Made by a program: the position numbers and the translations under genes. A model generated the notes under the pieces. It did no database searches. It saw only the letters and a program-made list of their open reading frames with translations, and was not told the DNA's origin. 64,000 nucleotides of DNA from Herpetosiphon aurantiacus DSM 785 (lineage in GTDB: Bacteria > Chloroflexota > Chloroflexia > Chloroflexales > Herpetosiphonaceae). Below, one piece after another: positions 45,451 through 54,772 of the stretch. Numbering within the stretch: position 1 is the stretch's first letter; each line of letters opens with the position of its first letter. The DNA lies in contig CP000875.1 in the NCBI GenBank assembly GCA_000018565.1, positions 4,417,199-4,481,198 of the forward strand, given 5' to 3'.

Positions 45451-46473
45451 ATGCAAGATCGATTTTTACGGGCCTGTCGGCGCGAAGCTGTGGATGCCAC
45501 CCCAGTTTGGTTTATGCGTCAGGCTGGCCGTGCGCTGCCCGAATACCGTGCCATCCGCGAGCAATATGGCTTTATGGATATTTGCTATCAGCCCGAATTG
45601 TGTGCTGAAGTAACTTTGCAGCCAGTGCGCCGTTTGGGTGTTGATGCAGCAATTATGTTTGCCGATATTATGACCCCGTTGATTGCGACTGGGGTGGGCG
45701 TTGATTTGGTTGAAAGCATCGGCCCAGTGGTTGCCAACCCCATTCGCACGATGGCCGATGTTAGCCGCATTCGGCCAATTGAGCCAGAAGTTGATGTGCC
45801 TTACATTAGCAAATCGATTCATTTGCTCAAAGCTGAGTTGGGCCAAACACCCTTAATTGGCTTTGCTGGCGCACCATTTACCTTGGCGGCCTACTTGGTC
45901 GAAGGCAAAGGCTCGAAGAATTTTCTGAATACCAAAGCGCTCATGTATGGCAGCCCCAACGTGTGGAATGCCCTGATGGAGCGCTTGGCTGACCTGACGA
46001 TCAGTTATTTGCGGGTGAAAATTGCGGCTGGGGTTGATGCGCTACAACTTTTTGATAGTTGGGTCGGCTGTTTAAGCCCCCACGATTATGCAACCTTTGT
46101 GCAACCCTACACCGCCCGCATTTTGAAAACCCTACGCGAAGAAACCAACATTCCATTAATTCACTTTGGCACCAACACCACCAATCTTTTGCCGTTGATG
46201 CGCAACGATGGTGGCTCAGTGCTCGGAGCCGATTGGCGGATTCCAATCGACGAGGCTTGGGAACTAATTGGTGATGACAAAGCCATCCAAGGCAATCTTG
46301 ATCCGGCGGTTTTGCTGGGGCCATGGGAATATGTTCGCGAACAAGCTGCCGATATTTTGCGCCGCGTCAATCGCCGCCCAGGCCATATTTTCAACCTTGG
46401 TCATGGCATTCACCCACAAACTCCGGTTGCCAATCTCGAACGCTTGGTGGCATTTATTCACGAAAGAGCATAG
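45451..46473 (+). CDS. hemE: Uroporphyrinogen decarboxylase
   Basis: HemE removes four carboxylates from uroporphyrinogen III to give coproporphyrinogen III. Motifs are ATPVWFMRQAGRALPEYR (N-terminal signature), MFADIMTPLIATG, FAGAPFTLAAYLVEG, and HFGTNTTNLLPLM. About 340 residues, normal. ATG 45451 has only a distant AAGGA. Repeat DNA follows. Confidence 0.95.
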   Translation: MQDRFLRACRREAVDATPVWFMRQAGRALPEYRAIREQYGFMDICYQPELCAEVTLQPVRRLGVDAAIMFADIMTPLIATGVGVDLVESIGPVVANPIRTMADVSRIRPIEPEVDVPYISKSIHLLKAELGQTPLIGFAGAPFTLAAYLVEGKGSKNFLNTKALMYGSPNVWNALMERLADLTISYLRVKIAAGVDALQLFDSWVGCLSPHDYATFVQPYTARILKTLREETNIPLIHFGTNTTNLLPLMRNDGGSVLGADWRIPIDEAWELIGDDKAIQGNLDPAVLLGPWEYVREQAADILRRVNRRPGHIFNLGHGIHPQTPVANLERLVAFIHERA

Positions 46474-46625
46474 ACCATAGAGCATAGACCATAGGATTGA
46501 GGACTGGAAATTGGAGAACATAGAGCATAGAACATAAAATAATTCTTCGCGATCTTCGTGTTCTTCGCGGTTTCAAGCCTTCGGGTTCCTTCGTGCGCTT
46601 TGTGGATCATTAATAGATAAGAGGT
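46474..46625. repeat. Short dispersed CATAGA repeats
   Basis: Tandem and near-tandem CATAGAACATAGAGC-type words at 46468-46540 (for example GAGCATAGACCATAGAGCATAG), followed by CTTCGTGTTCTTCGCGG-type text at 46555-46600. The same two elements recur at 50682-50998 and 62866-63220. No gene here. Confidence 0.7.
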
Positions 46626-46630
46626 AATCA

Positions 46631-47548
46631 ATGTCAGCCAAAACAGCTGTCTTGCTGATGGCCTATGGCACACCCAATCGCATCGATGAAGTTGAACAAT
46701 ACTACATCAATGTGCGTGGTGGTCGCATGCCAACGCCAGAGCAGGTCGAAAATCTTTCAGCTCGCTATCGAGCAGTTGGTGGTCATACCCCGCTGACCAC
46801 ATTAACCAAATCGGTGACTGATCAACTGCAAGCCCAACTTGATGCCGAATTTCCTGACCAATATCAGGTTTACTTTGGAATGAAATATTGGCATCCATTA
46901 ATTCCCGATGTGGTCAAGCAAATTCATGCCGATGGTATTAGCAAGGTGATTGGGCTTGCCCTCGCACCGCATTATTCCAAAATCAGCATCGGCGGCTATC
47001 AAAAACAAGTTGATCGCGCTAACGAAGAATTTAACACCAACATCGAATTAACCATGATCAATAGCTGGCAAGAGCAGCCAAAGTTTCGCAATTTGATTGC
47101 TAACCGCATCAGCGAGGCCTTAGCTCAATTTCCTGCCGACGTGCGCGATCAAGTAACGGTGTTGTTTAGCGCTCATAGCTTGCCGCAACGAGTCTTGGCC
47201 TGGGGCGATCCCTATCCTGATGAGTTGTTGGGTAGCGCCAAAGGCATTGCCGAAATGCTCGAATTGCCAGATTGGCGTTTTACCTATCAAAGCCAAGGTG
47301 AAACTGGCGAACCATGGCTTGGGCCTGATGTGCTCGATACCTTGGCTGAATTGGCGGCTGAAGGCAAAAAATATGTGCTGCAAGTGCCATTTGGCTTTGT
47401 CTGCGACCACCTCGAAATTCTTTACGATATTGATATTGAGGGCAAGCACAAAGCCAACGAGTTAGGCTTGCAACTTGAACGCATTCGCTTGCTCAACGAT
47501 GATCCAGCCTTCGTCGATTTGCTCAAAACCGTCGTGACTGGCCAATAA
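46631..47548 (+). CDS. hemH: Ferrochelatase (coproporphyrin ferrochelatase type)
   Basis: 305 residues. The motifs LLMAYGTPNRIDEVEQYY, NVRGGRMPTPEQ, SARYRAVGGHTPL, ALAPHYSKISIGGY, FSAHSLPQRVL and QVPFGFVCDHLEILYDIDIE are those of HemH. The His of SAHSLP and the Glu of HLE..YD are the metal-site residues. Together with HemQ this points to iron insertion into coproporphyrin III, not protoporphyrin IX. The assignment of substrate is inference from the neighbour. Confidence 0.93.
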   Translation: MSAKTAVLLMAYGTPNRIDEVEQYYINVRGGRMPTPEQVENLSARYRAVGGHTPLTTLTKSVTDQLQAQLDAEFPDQYQVYFGMKYWHPLIPDVVKQIHADGISKVIGLALAPHYSKISIGGYQKQVDRANEEFNTNIELTMINSWQEQPKFRNLIANRISEALAQFPADVRDQVTVLFSAHSLPQRVLAWGDPYPDELLGSAKGIAEMLELPDWRFTYQSQGETGEPWLGPDVLDTLAELAAEGKKYVLQVPFGFVCDHLEILYDIDIEGKHKANELGLQLERIRLLNDDPAFVDLLKTVVTGQ

Positions 47549-47806
47549 AGAGGGAGCAGCGGTCAGTAAAGAGGGGATAGGCTACGGCAACCGCAAAGAT
47601 TAGGAAGAATGCCGCTGGGCAGAACGATACGTGTCAGGTTTATCGAGGGTATCCTGCCAAGCCCAAATTGTCCTTGAGGGGGTGCAGGGGGATTAAAGCC
47701 CCCTGCGTTTCCCGCCTCGAGGCGGGACGGAAGGGTGGTGATCACCAATGATTATTAATCCACGAAAAATACTTTATTCACTTATTCTATAGTTAAGAAT
47801 GACAGC
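47549..47806. other. Gap between hemH and hemC with hairpins
   Basis: Contains a GCAGGGGG/CCCCCTGC hairpin at 47684-47706 and a perfect 16-bp palindrome CCCGCCTCGAGGCGGG at 47711-47726. Neither is followed by a long T-run. A promoter for hemC should lie in the AT-rich 47750-47800 stretch but no pair of boxes is compelling. Confidence 0.5.
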
Positions 47807-48709
47807 ATGAACATATTAACCATTGGAACGCGCAAAAGCCAATTGGCCTTGGTGCAAACCCACGCCATGCGCGATGCCTTGTTGGCGGCGCATCCCCAAT
47901 TAACGATCGAACTTGAACACATCACCACCAAGGGCGATGCGATTTTGGATCGACCATTGGCGGCGATTGGCGATAAGGGTCTGTTTGTCAGCGAAATTGA
48001 GGATGCCATGCGCAATGGCAAGGTCGATCTGGCGGTGCATAGTGCCAAAGATTTGCCTTCAATTTTAGCGCCCGACATGACGATTGCAGCCTATCCCGAA
48101 CGGGCCGACCCACGCGATGTCTTGGTTGGAGCCGAAGGGCGCAGGCTTGCCGATTTGGTGCCTGGAGCCAAGGTTGGCACGAGTAGCCCGCGGCGTGCTG
48201 CCCAATTGCGCCATTTACGGCCCGATCTAACAATTATTGATATTCGCGGCAATGTTGATACGCGCTTGCGTAAACTTGACGAAGGCCAATACGATGCGAT
48301 TGTGTTGGCGGCAGCAGGCTTGCAACGCTTAGGATTATTGAAGCGTGTGACCCAATTTTTCGAGCCAGCCGAAATGACTCCAGCGGTTTCGCAGGGCATT
48401 TTGGGCATCGAAGCACGGGCAGGCGATCAACGAGTTGCTGATTTGCTCAAGGTGCTCGATCACGCTGAATCACGGGCGACTGCTGAAGCCGAAAAAGCCT
48501 TTTTGGCCACCATTGGCGGCGGTTGCCAAGTGGCGGTTGGCGCATTTGCCACCTATCAAATAGGCCAATTGCACTTAATCGGTATGATTGGAGCACTTGA
48601 TGGACGCTTAGTGCGCGGTGAATTAACTGGCAGTGCGAGTACGGCGCAAGCGCTTGGGACAAGTCTAGCGCAACAATTATTGGCTCAAGGTGGGAGAGAA
48701 CTGCTCTAG
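47807..48709 (+). CDS. hemC: Porphobilinogen deaminase (hydroxymethylbilane synthase)
   Basis: 300 residues. ILTIGTRKSQLALVQT, KGLFVSEIEDAMRNGKVDLAVHSAKDLP, GTSSPRRAAQLRHLRPDL, RGNVDTRLRKLDEGQYDAIVLAAAG and the dipyrromethane cofactor Cys in GGGCQVAVGAF are all present. HemC joins four porphobilinogens into the linear tetrapyrrole. Confidence 0.96.
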   Translation: MNILTIGTRKSQLALVQTHAMRDALLAAHPQLTIELEHITTKGDAILDRPLAAIGDKGLFVSEIEDAMRNGKVDLAVHSAKDLPSILAPDMTIAAYPERADPRDVLVGAEGRRLADLVPGAKVGTSSPRRAAQLRHLRPDLTIIDIRGNVDTRLRKLDEGQYDAIVLAAAGLQRLGLLKRVTQFFEPAEMTPAVSQGILGIEARAGDQRVADLLKVLDHAESRATAEAEKAFLATIGGGCQVAVGAFATYQIGQLHLIGMIGALDGRLVRGELTGSASTAQALGTSLAQQLLAQGGRELL

Positions 48710-48734
48710 CTCGGTTGCGATTTAGAGCAGTTTT
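48699..48734 (+). terminator. Terminator overlapping the hemC stop
   Basis: AACTGCTCTA (48699-48708) pairs perfectly with TAGAGCAGTT (48723-48732) and is followed by TTTT. The stop codon TAG is at 48707-48709, so the last base of the stem sits inside the stop. hemD probably starts its own transcript (see the TTGAAT/TATACT stretch near 48750-48790). Confidence 0.6.
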
Positions 48735-48868
48735 GGCATAACCGATCGTGCTTGAATTAACAGCGGGCAGGCCATAATCTTGTATACTACCAAGGCCGAC
48801 GATTAATGAATTGCATATTGAATACTCGCCTATAGCTGCGTGCTAGCAACAGATTGTGGATTGCAACA

Positions 48869-49669
48869 ATGACGATGCACACACCCTTAACGGGCAAGCG
48901 AATTGTGTTGACCCGCGCCCGTGAGCAGATGACCGAGTTCGCTCAACTCTTGGCAGACCATGGAGCCGAAACGCTCTATTGCTCGGCAATTCAAACCCTA
49001 CCACCCGACGATTGGCAACCATTTGACCGCGCTCTGAGCCAAATTGAAGGCTTCGATTGGATGATTGCTACCAGTACCAACGCCGTGCGAGCGTTCTTCG
49101 AGCGTTATGGGGTTTTAGGCTTGCCCTGCAACGCCTTAAATCAATTAAAAATTGCCGCGATTGGCAAGGCTACCGCCAAATTATTAACTGATTTTGGCCA
49201 TGCGCCCGATTTTGTGCCGCATGCCTATGTTGCCGAGCAATTTCTCGTCGAATTTCAAGATATTGCTGGCCAACGCATTTTTCTGCCCCAAGCTGATATT
49301 GCACGCCCACTGTTGCGCGAAGCATTAATCGAACGTGGCGCAGACGTAACGGCGGTGGTGGCTTATCGCACCGTGCCCGATCCACAGGTAGTCGCATTGG
49401 CTGAGTTGCTACGTCAGCAACGGGTTGATGTGGTGACATTCACCTCAAGTTCAACCGTGCGCTACACCATCGAAGCCTTGCATGCGGCAGGTATGCGCAA
49501 TTCACAAGAATTTTTAAATCAGACAATCATTGCAACAATTGGCCCTATCACCAGCCAAACCGCGCTTGATGTGGGCTTGCATGTTGATATAGAGGCAGCG
49601 GAACATTCAACCCAAGGCTTAGTTGAAGCCCTGCTTGAATGGGCCAAAACCGAGAAGGAACTGGCATGA
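48869..49669 (+). CDS. hemD: Uroporphyrinogen-III synthase
   Basis: About 266 residues. [18 protein letters not shown] at the N-terminus, [16 protein letters not shown], and the two-domain fold with [17 protein letters not shown] and [17 protein letters not shown] near the C-terminus. HemD closes the tetrapyrrole with inversion of ring D. Sequence in this family is poorly conserved, but location between hemC and hemB makes the call safe. The start is the ATG at 48869 (a TTG at 48854 is weaker). The stop overlaps the hemB start by 4 nt. Confidence 0.9.
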   Translation: MTMHTPLTGKRIVLTRAREQMTEFAQLLADHGAETLYCSAIQTLPPDDWQPFDRALSQIEGFDWMIATSTNAVRAFFERYGVLGLPCNALNQLKIAAIGKATAKLLTDFGHAPDFVPHAYVAEQFLVEFQDIAGQRIFLPQADIARPLLREALIERGADVTAVVAYRTVPDPQVVALAELLRQQRVDVVTFTSSSTVRYTIEALHAAGMRNSQEFLNQTIIATIGPITSQTALDVGLHVDIEAAEHSTQGLVEALLEWAKTEKELA

Positions 49670-50673
49670 GTATGCTCGAAAGCGTGCCAACGCCCAATCG
49701 TCGTTTGCGGCGCGGACGGCGCAACGCCACATTACGGCGCATGGTACGTGAAACTCAATTAACTGTTGATAATCTAATTGCCCCATTATTTATTGTTGAA
49801 GGCCAGAATATTCGCAAGCCAATTAGCTCGATGCCTGGTCAATTTCAACTTTCGCTCGATCAGCTCGGCACTGAGATTGATGAACTGGTTGCGGCGCAAA
49901 TTCCAGCAGTGCTGCTCTTTGGTATTCCCTTGCATAAAGATGCTCAAGGTAGCTCAGCTTGGGATGCGAATGGCCCTGTGCCTAGCGCAATTCGGGCAAT
50001 TAAACAGCAAGCACCACATTTGGTGGTAATTGCCGATGTTTGTATGTGCGAATATACCGACCACGGCCATTGTGGCATTTTAACCAGCGGTGAGCCAGAA
50101 ACAATCACCGTTGATAATGACCCAACCTTGGAATTATTAGCCCGTGCTTCGGTGGCTTATGCCGAGGCTGGCGCTGATGTGGTTGCTCCCAGCGCCATGA
50201 TGGATGGCCAAATTGCCGCAATTCGCTATGGCCTTGATCAAGCAGGCTACCACGACACAATTATTTTGTCGTATGCAGCTAAATTTGCCTCGGCTTTTTA
50301 TGGCCCGTTCCGCGAAGCTGCTGAATCAACACCCCAATTTGGCGACCGCCGCTCGTACCAAATGGATGCGGCCAACGCCCGCGAGGCGATTGCCGAAACC
50401 GCGCTCGATGTCGCCGAGGGAGCAGATTGGCTGATGGTCAAGCCAGCTGGGGCTTATTTGGATATTATTCGGGCAGTTTACGAAGAATTTGATCTACCAC
50501 TAGCAGCCTATCAAGTGAGCGGCGAATATGCCATGATCAAGGCTGCTGCTGCCAACGGCTGGATCGATGAGCAACGGGTGGCACTTGAAAGCTTGCTGGC
50601 AATTCGCCGAGCAGGCGCAAGTATGATCATAACCTATTATGCCAAGGCGGCGGCGCAGTGGTTGAAAGCCTAG
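49666..50673 (+). CDS. hemB: Delta-aminolevulinic acid dehydratase (porphobilinogen synthase)
   Basis: About 335 residues. [45 protein letters not shown] (Cys-rich zinc site), [15 protein letters not shown] and the Schiff-base Lys in [12 protein letters not shown] are present. HemB condenses two 5-aminolevulinates. The ATGA overlap with hemD suggests translational coupling. The zinc-type Cys triplet separates it from the magnesium-only enzymes. Confidence 0.95.
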   Translation: MSMLESVPTPNRRLRRGRRNATLRRMVRETQLTVDNLIAPLFIVEGQNIRKPISSMPGQFQLSLDQLGTEIDELVAAQIPAVLLFGIPLHKDAQGSSAWDANGPVPSAIRAIKQQAPHLVVIADVCMCEYTDHGHCGILTSGEPETITVDNDPTLELLARASVAYAEAGADVVAPSAMMDGQIAAIRYGLDQAGYHDTIILSYAAKFASAFYGPFREAAESTPQFGDRRSYQMDAANAREAIAETALDVAEGADWLMVKPAGAYLDIIRAVYEEFDLPLAAYQVSGEYAMIKAAAANGWIDEQRVALESLLAIRRAGASMIITYYAKAAAQWLKA

Positions 50674-51060
50674 GGACGAAGAGCATAGAACATAGAGCAT
50701 AGAACATAGGGCTGGGGATCGGCTGTTGGGGATTGGGGATTGGATTTAGCGCAGAGGCGCAGAGTAAGAGCATAGAACATAGAGCCTAGATGTAATGGTT
50801 CATTGGATTCCGTTCCCTCACCCCAACCCCTCGCCCACTGTGGCGGGCGAGGGGAGCACTGTTGGAGCGGTTCCCCCTCGCCTCGCCGGCGGGAGAGGGG
50901 GTTAGGGGTGAGGGCATGCTGGTCGTTGTTCGTGCGATAAACCATTACATCTAGAACATACAGGGTTTCTTCGTGCTCTTCGTGTTCTTCGTGGTTTCAA
51001 AACCGATCCCCAGCCCCCGATCCCCGATCCCCGAGACATAACATATGGAGACAGAAAAAC
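50674..51060. repeat. Repeat-rich gap between hemB and hemL (copy 5)
   Basis: Holds CATAGAACATAGAGC words (50682-50712 and 50768-50790), AGCGCAGAGGCGCAGAGT (50748-50766), and a full palindromic repeat in inverted orientation at about 50814-50915 (CCCTCACCCCAACCCCTCGCC to GGTTAGGGGTGAGGG). CTTCGTGCTCTTCGTGTTC text and CCCCGATCCCCGA text follow. No coding frame. A GGAG for hemL lies at its end. Confidence 0.8.
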
Positions 51061-52350
51061 GTGATCAACGATGCTTCTAGCGCGGCGTTTGAACGCGCCC
51101 AAGCACTTTTACCAGGCGGAGTGAATAGCCCAGTGCGGGCTTTTCGGGGCGTTGGCGGCGTGCCACGCTTTATCGATCATGGCGCAGGAGCCTATCTCTA
51201 CGACATCGATGGCAATCAATATATCGATTATGTTTTGTCGTGGGGGCCGTTAATTCTGGGCCACGCCTATCCAGCAGTAGTCGAGGCAATTTGTGCCCAA
51301 GCTCAACGTGGCACAAGCTTTGGTGCACCAACCGAGCTTGAAAGCGAATTGGCCGAGTTGGTGATCGCCGCAGTACCAAGTGTCGAGATGGTGCGCTTTG
51401 TTTCGTCGGGCACTGAAGCCGCGATGAGCGCAATTCGTTTGGCGCGGGCTTACACCCAACGCGAGAAAATTATCAAATTTGAGGGTTGCTACCACGGCCA
51501 TGCTGATCCATTTTTGGTGCAAGCTGGCTCAGGTGTGGCAACCTTAGGCTTGCCCGATAGCCCAGGCGTTTTGAAAAGCGCTACCAGCAACACCCTGACC
51601 GCACCATTTAACGATCTTGAAGCAGTCGAAGCGCTATTTAAAGCCAATGCTGGGCAAGTTGCCGCCTTGGTAATCGAGCCTGTGGCAGGCAATATGGGCT
51701 TTGTACTGCCACGCGAAGGCTATCTTGCAGGCCTGCGCCAACTTTGCGATCAATACGGGGCATTATTGATTTTCGACGAAGTAATGACGGGCTTTCGCGT
51801 GGCCTACGGTGGAGCACAAGCCTACTTCAACGTGATGCCCGATTTGACCTGCTTGGGCAAAGTAGTAGGCGGCGGTTTGCCAGCGGCGGCCTATGGCGGA
51901 CGACGCGAGATTATGCAGATGGTCGCTCCAGCTGGCACAATGTATCAAGCTGGCACGCTTTCGGGCAACCCACTGGCGATGGTCGCTGGCATTGTAACTT
52001 TACGCGAAATTGCCAAGCCCGAAGTTTTCGAGCGCTTAACTGGTGTAACTTCGACGCTGTGTCAAGGCTTTTGGAAGGCCGCCTTCAAAAATGGCATTCC
52101 CTTCCAAGCGCATAAAGCTGGCAGTATGTGGGGCTTCTTCTTTGCTGGCGATGAGGTTTATGATTTCACATCGGCCAAGCGGGCTGATACCGCCATGTTT
52201 GGCAAATTCTTCCATGCCATGCTGGAGCAAGGCGTGTATCTTGCGCCGTCGCAATTTGAGGCCGCCTTTGTCTCAACGGCCCATACCGACGAACTCGTCG
52301 CTCAAACGATAAATGCAGCCCAAGCGGCTTTTGCCAGCATTCGCAGCTAA
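51061..52350 (+). CDS. hemL: Glutamate-1-semialdehyde 2,1-aminomutase
   Basis: 429 residues. A PLP enzyme that isomerises glutamate-1-semialdehyde to 5-aminolevulinate. Motifs are [48 protein letters not shown], the PLP Asp-Glu in [14 protein letters not shown], and the Lys in [16 protein letters not shown] start. A bidirectional-type terminator follows. Confidence 0.96.
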   Translation: MINDASSAAFERAQALLPGGVNSPVRAFRGVGGVPRFIDHGAGAYLYDIDGNQYIDYVLSWGPLILGHAYPAVVEAICAQAQRGTSFGAPTELESELAELVIAAVPSVEMVRFVSSGTEAAMSAIRLARAYTQREKIIKFEGCYHGHADPFLVQAGSGVATLGLPDSPGVLKSATSNTLTAPFNDLEAVEALFKANAGQVAALVIEPVAGNMGFVLPREGYLAGLRQLCDQYGALLIFDEVMTGFRVAYGGAQAYFNVMPDLTCLGKVVGGGLPAAAYGGRREIMQMVAPAGTMYQAGTLSGNPLAMVAGIVTLREIAKPEVFERLTGVTSTLCQGFWKAAFKNGIPFQAHKAGSMWGFFFAGDEVYDFTSAKRADTAMFGKFFHAMLEQGVYLAPSQFEAAFVSTAHTDELVAQTINAAQAAFASIRS

Positions 52351-52360
52351 AATAACAAGC

Positions 52361-52393
52361 AGCGCCAGTTTAATTAAGCTGGCGCTCGTTTTT
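52361..52393. terminator. Terminator after hemL
   Basis: AGCGCCAG/CTGGCGCT (52361-52368 with 52379-52386) and a T-run (52389-52393). It serves hemL and sits at the end of the convergent membrane-protein gene. Confidence 0.7.
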
Positions 52394-52394
52394 C

Positions 52395-52715
52395 TCAACG
52401 GGTCAAATACCAAGCAAATCCTGCAATTATTATCACCAAAGCTACTGAAACAAGCACAAAAGGCAAACGATAGGGCTGTGATGATGCCACAGTTGGCACA
52501 AACATCTGCTCGTGCTGCTCACGCTGATTGTGTTCAATCGCCCGTAAGTTTTGTGGAAATTGGGCAAAAAGTAAATGCAACCAACCTAATACAAGCATTG
52601 CAAATGATATAACTATTAGTATTATTATATCCTTGTCAGGCGATTTTACCCATTCAATTCGTTTACTAATAAAAGAAAAAATCAACATAAGGATAATCCA
52701 TACACCATATTCCAT
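52395..52715 (-). CDS. Hypothetical small membrane protein
   Basis: 106 residues with membrane segments at both ends (WIILMLIFSFISK, IIILIVISFAMLVLGW, FVLVSVALVIIIAGFAWYL). No family recognised. It starts 34 nt inside the next upstream gene's end, so the two may be coupled. AT-rich relative to the window. Confidence 0.55.
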   Translation of the reverse strand: MEYGVWIILMLIFSFISKRIEWVKSPDKDIIILIVISFAMLVLGWLHLLFAQFPQNLRAIEHNQREQHEQMFVPTVASSQPYRLPFVLVSVALVIIIAGFAWYLTR

Positions 52716-53221
52716 ACTTTCGTTTTATCATGTAAGGCAGGTGCAAAGTATCCGATATTTGATAGTATATTAGGTTTATATTGATAATACATTGATTTAA
52801 AATATGGAATACCGTGATTAAATGGAATTTCATACTGTTTATTTTTTTGATTCACATAATTTACAATTGTAACTATATCTTTGCCTTTCAACATTGTCAC
52901 TGGAATTTCAAACATTTGATCTTTATTGATTACACGGAGCAGATACATACCATTATCATATGTCATATCCTCAGCTGCAATAACCTCATTCCAATTAATC
53001 TTTTTTCCAAGCACAAGCGAATCGATGTGCATATAATCATCAGCTGTAATAAAACGCCATTTATGTGATAACCACGTAAAGCCAATGGGAATCGTAGACA
53101 ACCCGAAACTAATTGCTGCATCAAAAAATTCATTCTTACTGACAAGGATAACTGTTGCCACAACTAAAATAACCACAAACGGAACTGCATATTTTGTAGC
53201 AGCAGACTTATAAACCGTCAT
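52682..53221 (-). CDS. Hypothetical membrane protein with PH-like C-terminal region
   Basis: 179 residues. Two N-terminal membrane segments (AVPFVVILVVATVILVS and the next about 25 residues) are followed by a strand-rich domain with INWNEVIAAEDMTYDNGMYLLRVINKDQMFEIPV. This is reminiscent of bacterial PH-like domains (helix pair plus beta barrel). The same layout occurs at 54254-54772. AT-rich; function unknown. The spacing to the gene upstream is 17 nt. Confidence 0.6.
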   Translation of the reverse strand: MTVYKSAATKYAVPFVVILVVATVILVSKNEFFDAAISFGLSTIPIGFTWLSHKWRFITADDYMHIDSLVLGKKINWNEVIAAEDMTYDNGMYLLRVINKDQMFEIPVTMLKGKDIVTIVNYVNQKNKQYEIPFNHGIPYFKSMYYQYKPNILSNIGYFAPALHDKTKVWNMVYGLSLC

Positions 53222-53238
53222 ACGTCTTAACCCTCAAA

Positions 53239-54201
53239 CTATTCGGCTAAACGCTGCAAATCGGCGACCACAAAGCCGTGATCCGACAAATTAGCCGTGC
53301 CATTCCAAGCCCGCAAGGGCTGCCAATGGGCGTTGGGCATAATATAATCCAAACGCACCGCTTTGGGAATAGCGCCATTGCTCGGAAAGGTATAGCCCAA
53401 ACCCCAGCCTTGTTGTTGGTAGGCATCGCCAAGCTGTTGACGTAAACGTAAATAATTGGGCTGGCGTTCAGTCGTATTCAAATCGCCTGCCAAAATTAAG
53501 GGTTGGCTTTGGTCAGCAATCAATTTCAGCAAATGATCGAAGGTTGGGTCTTGCTGGGTTTTGGTATAAATGCCCTTGAAACTGGCCAGCGGAATATGCG
53601 GATGGGTGTTGATCAGGCGGGTTGGGCCGTTTGGAGTGGCAATCTCCAAATATTGGCAGCCACAACTATCAACACCACGCGCAACCGGAGCCAACTCGCG
53701 CAGCGGCCAGCGGCTAAGCGTCGCCAAACCACCAGCGCCCGAATGGGGATCAAGCGCGGCATAAGGGTACAAATCTTCCAAGGCTTCGGGGAGTTGCGGG
53801 TCAAGCTGAAAATTATATTCCTGCAAAACTACAATATCCGGCTGTTGCTGACGAATTGTCGCCGCCAAGCCAGCAATATCTTGGGTATTGTAAAACACAT
53901 TCCAGGTCATAATCCGCAAATCTTGGGGGGTCGAATTCGCTGATTGGGGTAGCCAACGCCCGCCATATAAGCCCAAAACTACCAGCATATTCAAGCCGAG
54001 CACGCCCAGCAAATAATTGCGACGCAAACTAACCGCCAGCAGCGCAATCGGCAATAAACTGGCATACACCCAGGCATCAAACACCAGCAATACCATACCT
54101 TGCGGTGTAGTTGCCAGCGCAGTCCAGCGTAAAAGCGACCACAAACTGCATGGCACAACGCCCAGCCACGCCAAATAGATCAAGCCACGTTTGATCATCA
54201 C
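53239..54201 (-). CDS. Membrane-anchored endonuclease/exonuclease/phosphatase family protein
   Basis: 320 residues. Three N-terminal membrane segments, then an EEP domain with MTWNVFYN, VLQEYNF (catalytic Glu), LINTHPHIP, LAGDLNTTERQPNY (Asp and Asn), LDYIMP and LSDHGFVVADL (terminal Asp-His). Members include secreted DNases and phosphatidylinositol phosphatases, so the substrate is open. The start is GTG 54201 or ATG 54198; AGGGAG lies 5 or 8 nt upstream. Confidence 0.85.
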   Translation of the reverse strand: MMIKRGLIYLAWLGVVPCSLWSLLRWTALATTPQGMVLLVFDAWVYASLLPIALLAVSLRRNYLLGVLGLNMLVVLGLYGGRWLPQSANSTPQDLRIMTWNVFYNTQDIAGLAATIRQQQPDIVVLQEYNFQLDPQLPEALEDLYPYAALDPHSGAGGLATLSRWPLRELAPVARGVDSCGCQYLEIATPNGPTRLINTHPHIPLASFKGIYTKTQQDPTFDHLLKLIADQSQPLILAGDLNTTERQPNYLRLRQQLGDAYQQQGWGLGYTFPSNGAIPKAVRLDYIMPNAHWQPLRAWNGTANLSDHGFVVADLQRLAE

Positions 54202-54253
54202 GAATTCTCCCTTACTCTACAAGCTTGAGGTTCATTGATCGTCAAATTATCAA

Positions 54254-54772
54254 TTAATCATCACGACCAACCAAAAATTCATCATGCTGCAAACTAAATT
54301 GATTTCTACCAGAATACTTAAGCAATTGTTTGCGCATTTTGATCTTATATTGGCGGCAATATTGATATAATTCCTGTTCAATCGCGACACAATCTGCTTG
54401 GGTAAATATGCTAGCAGAGATTCCATCTTCGCTGATTTTACCATTATTATAAATGAACTTAAATTTCATATAATCAGCAGCTTTGGGTATAAGTTTTTGA
54501 GGATAGTAATATGACTCAACCGTCACCAAGCGCATACATTTCCAATCTATTCTCATTCTCTTCAAATATACTTGAAATTCAATATATTCAGCATTAATAT
54601 TCAAATATCCTTGTTTTTGAATGTAAAATAAATAAAAAGCTAGTGCAGCAGTTAATCCTATCACGATAGCCAAAGCAAATTCATTATTAATCAGCAAGAT
54701 GCTAGCGATATTTATCAAAATTACCATAATAACCAGTGGGAAATAGATAGTTTTTCTGTGTTTATAGGTCAT
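54254..54772 (-). CDS. Hypothetical membrane protein, PH-like layout
   Basis: 172 residues. Two membrane helices (YFPLVIMVILINIASILLI and ALAIVIGLTAALAFYLF), then a strand-rich region (INAEYIEFQVYLKRMRIDWKCMRLVTVESYYYPQ) and a charged C-terminus. Its ATG overlaps the upstream stop (TAATG). Similar architecture to the 52682 gene but little direct identity. AT-rich. No function known. Confidence 0.6.
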   Translation of the reverse strand: MTYKHRKTIYFPLVIMVILINIASILLINNEFALAIVIGLTAALAFYLFYIQKQGYLNINAEYIEFQVYLKRMRIDWKCMRLVTVESYYYPQKLIPKAADYMKFKFIYNNGKISEDGISASIFTQADCVAIEQELYQYCRQYKIKMRKQLLKYSGRNQFSLQHDEFLVGRDD

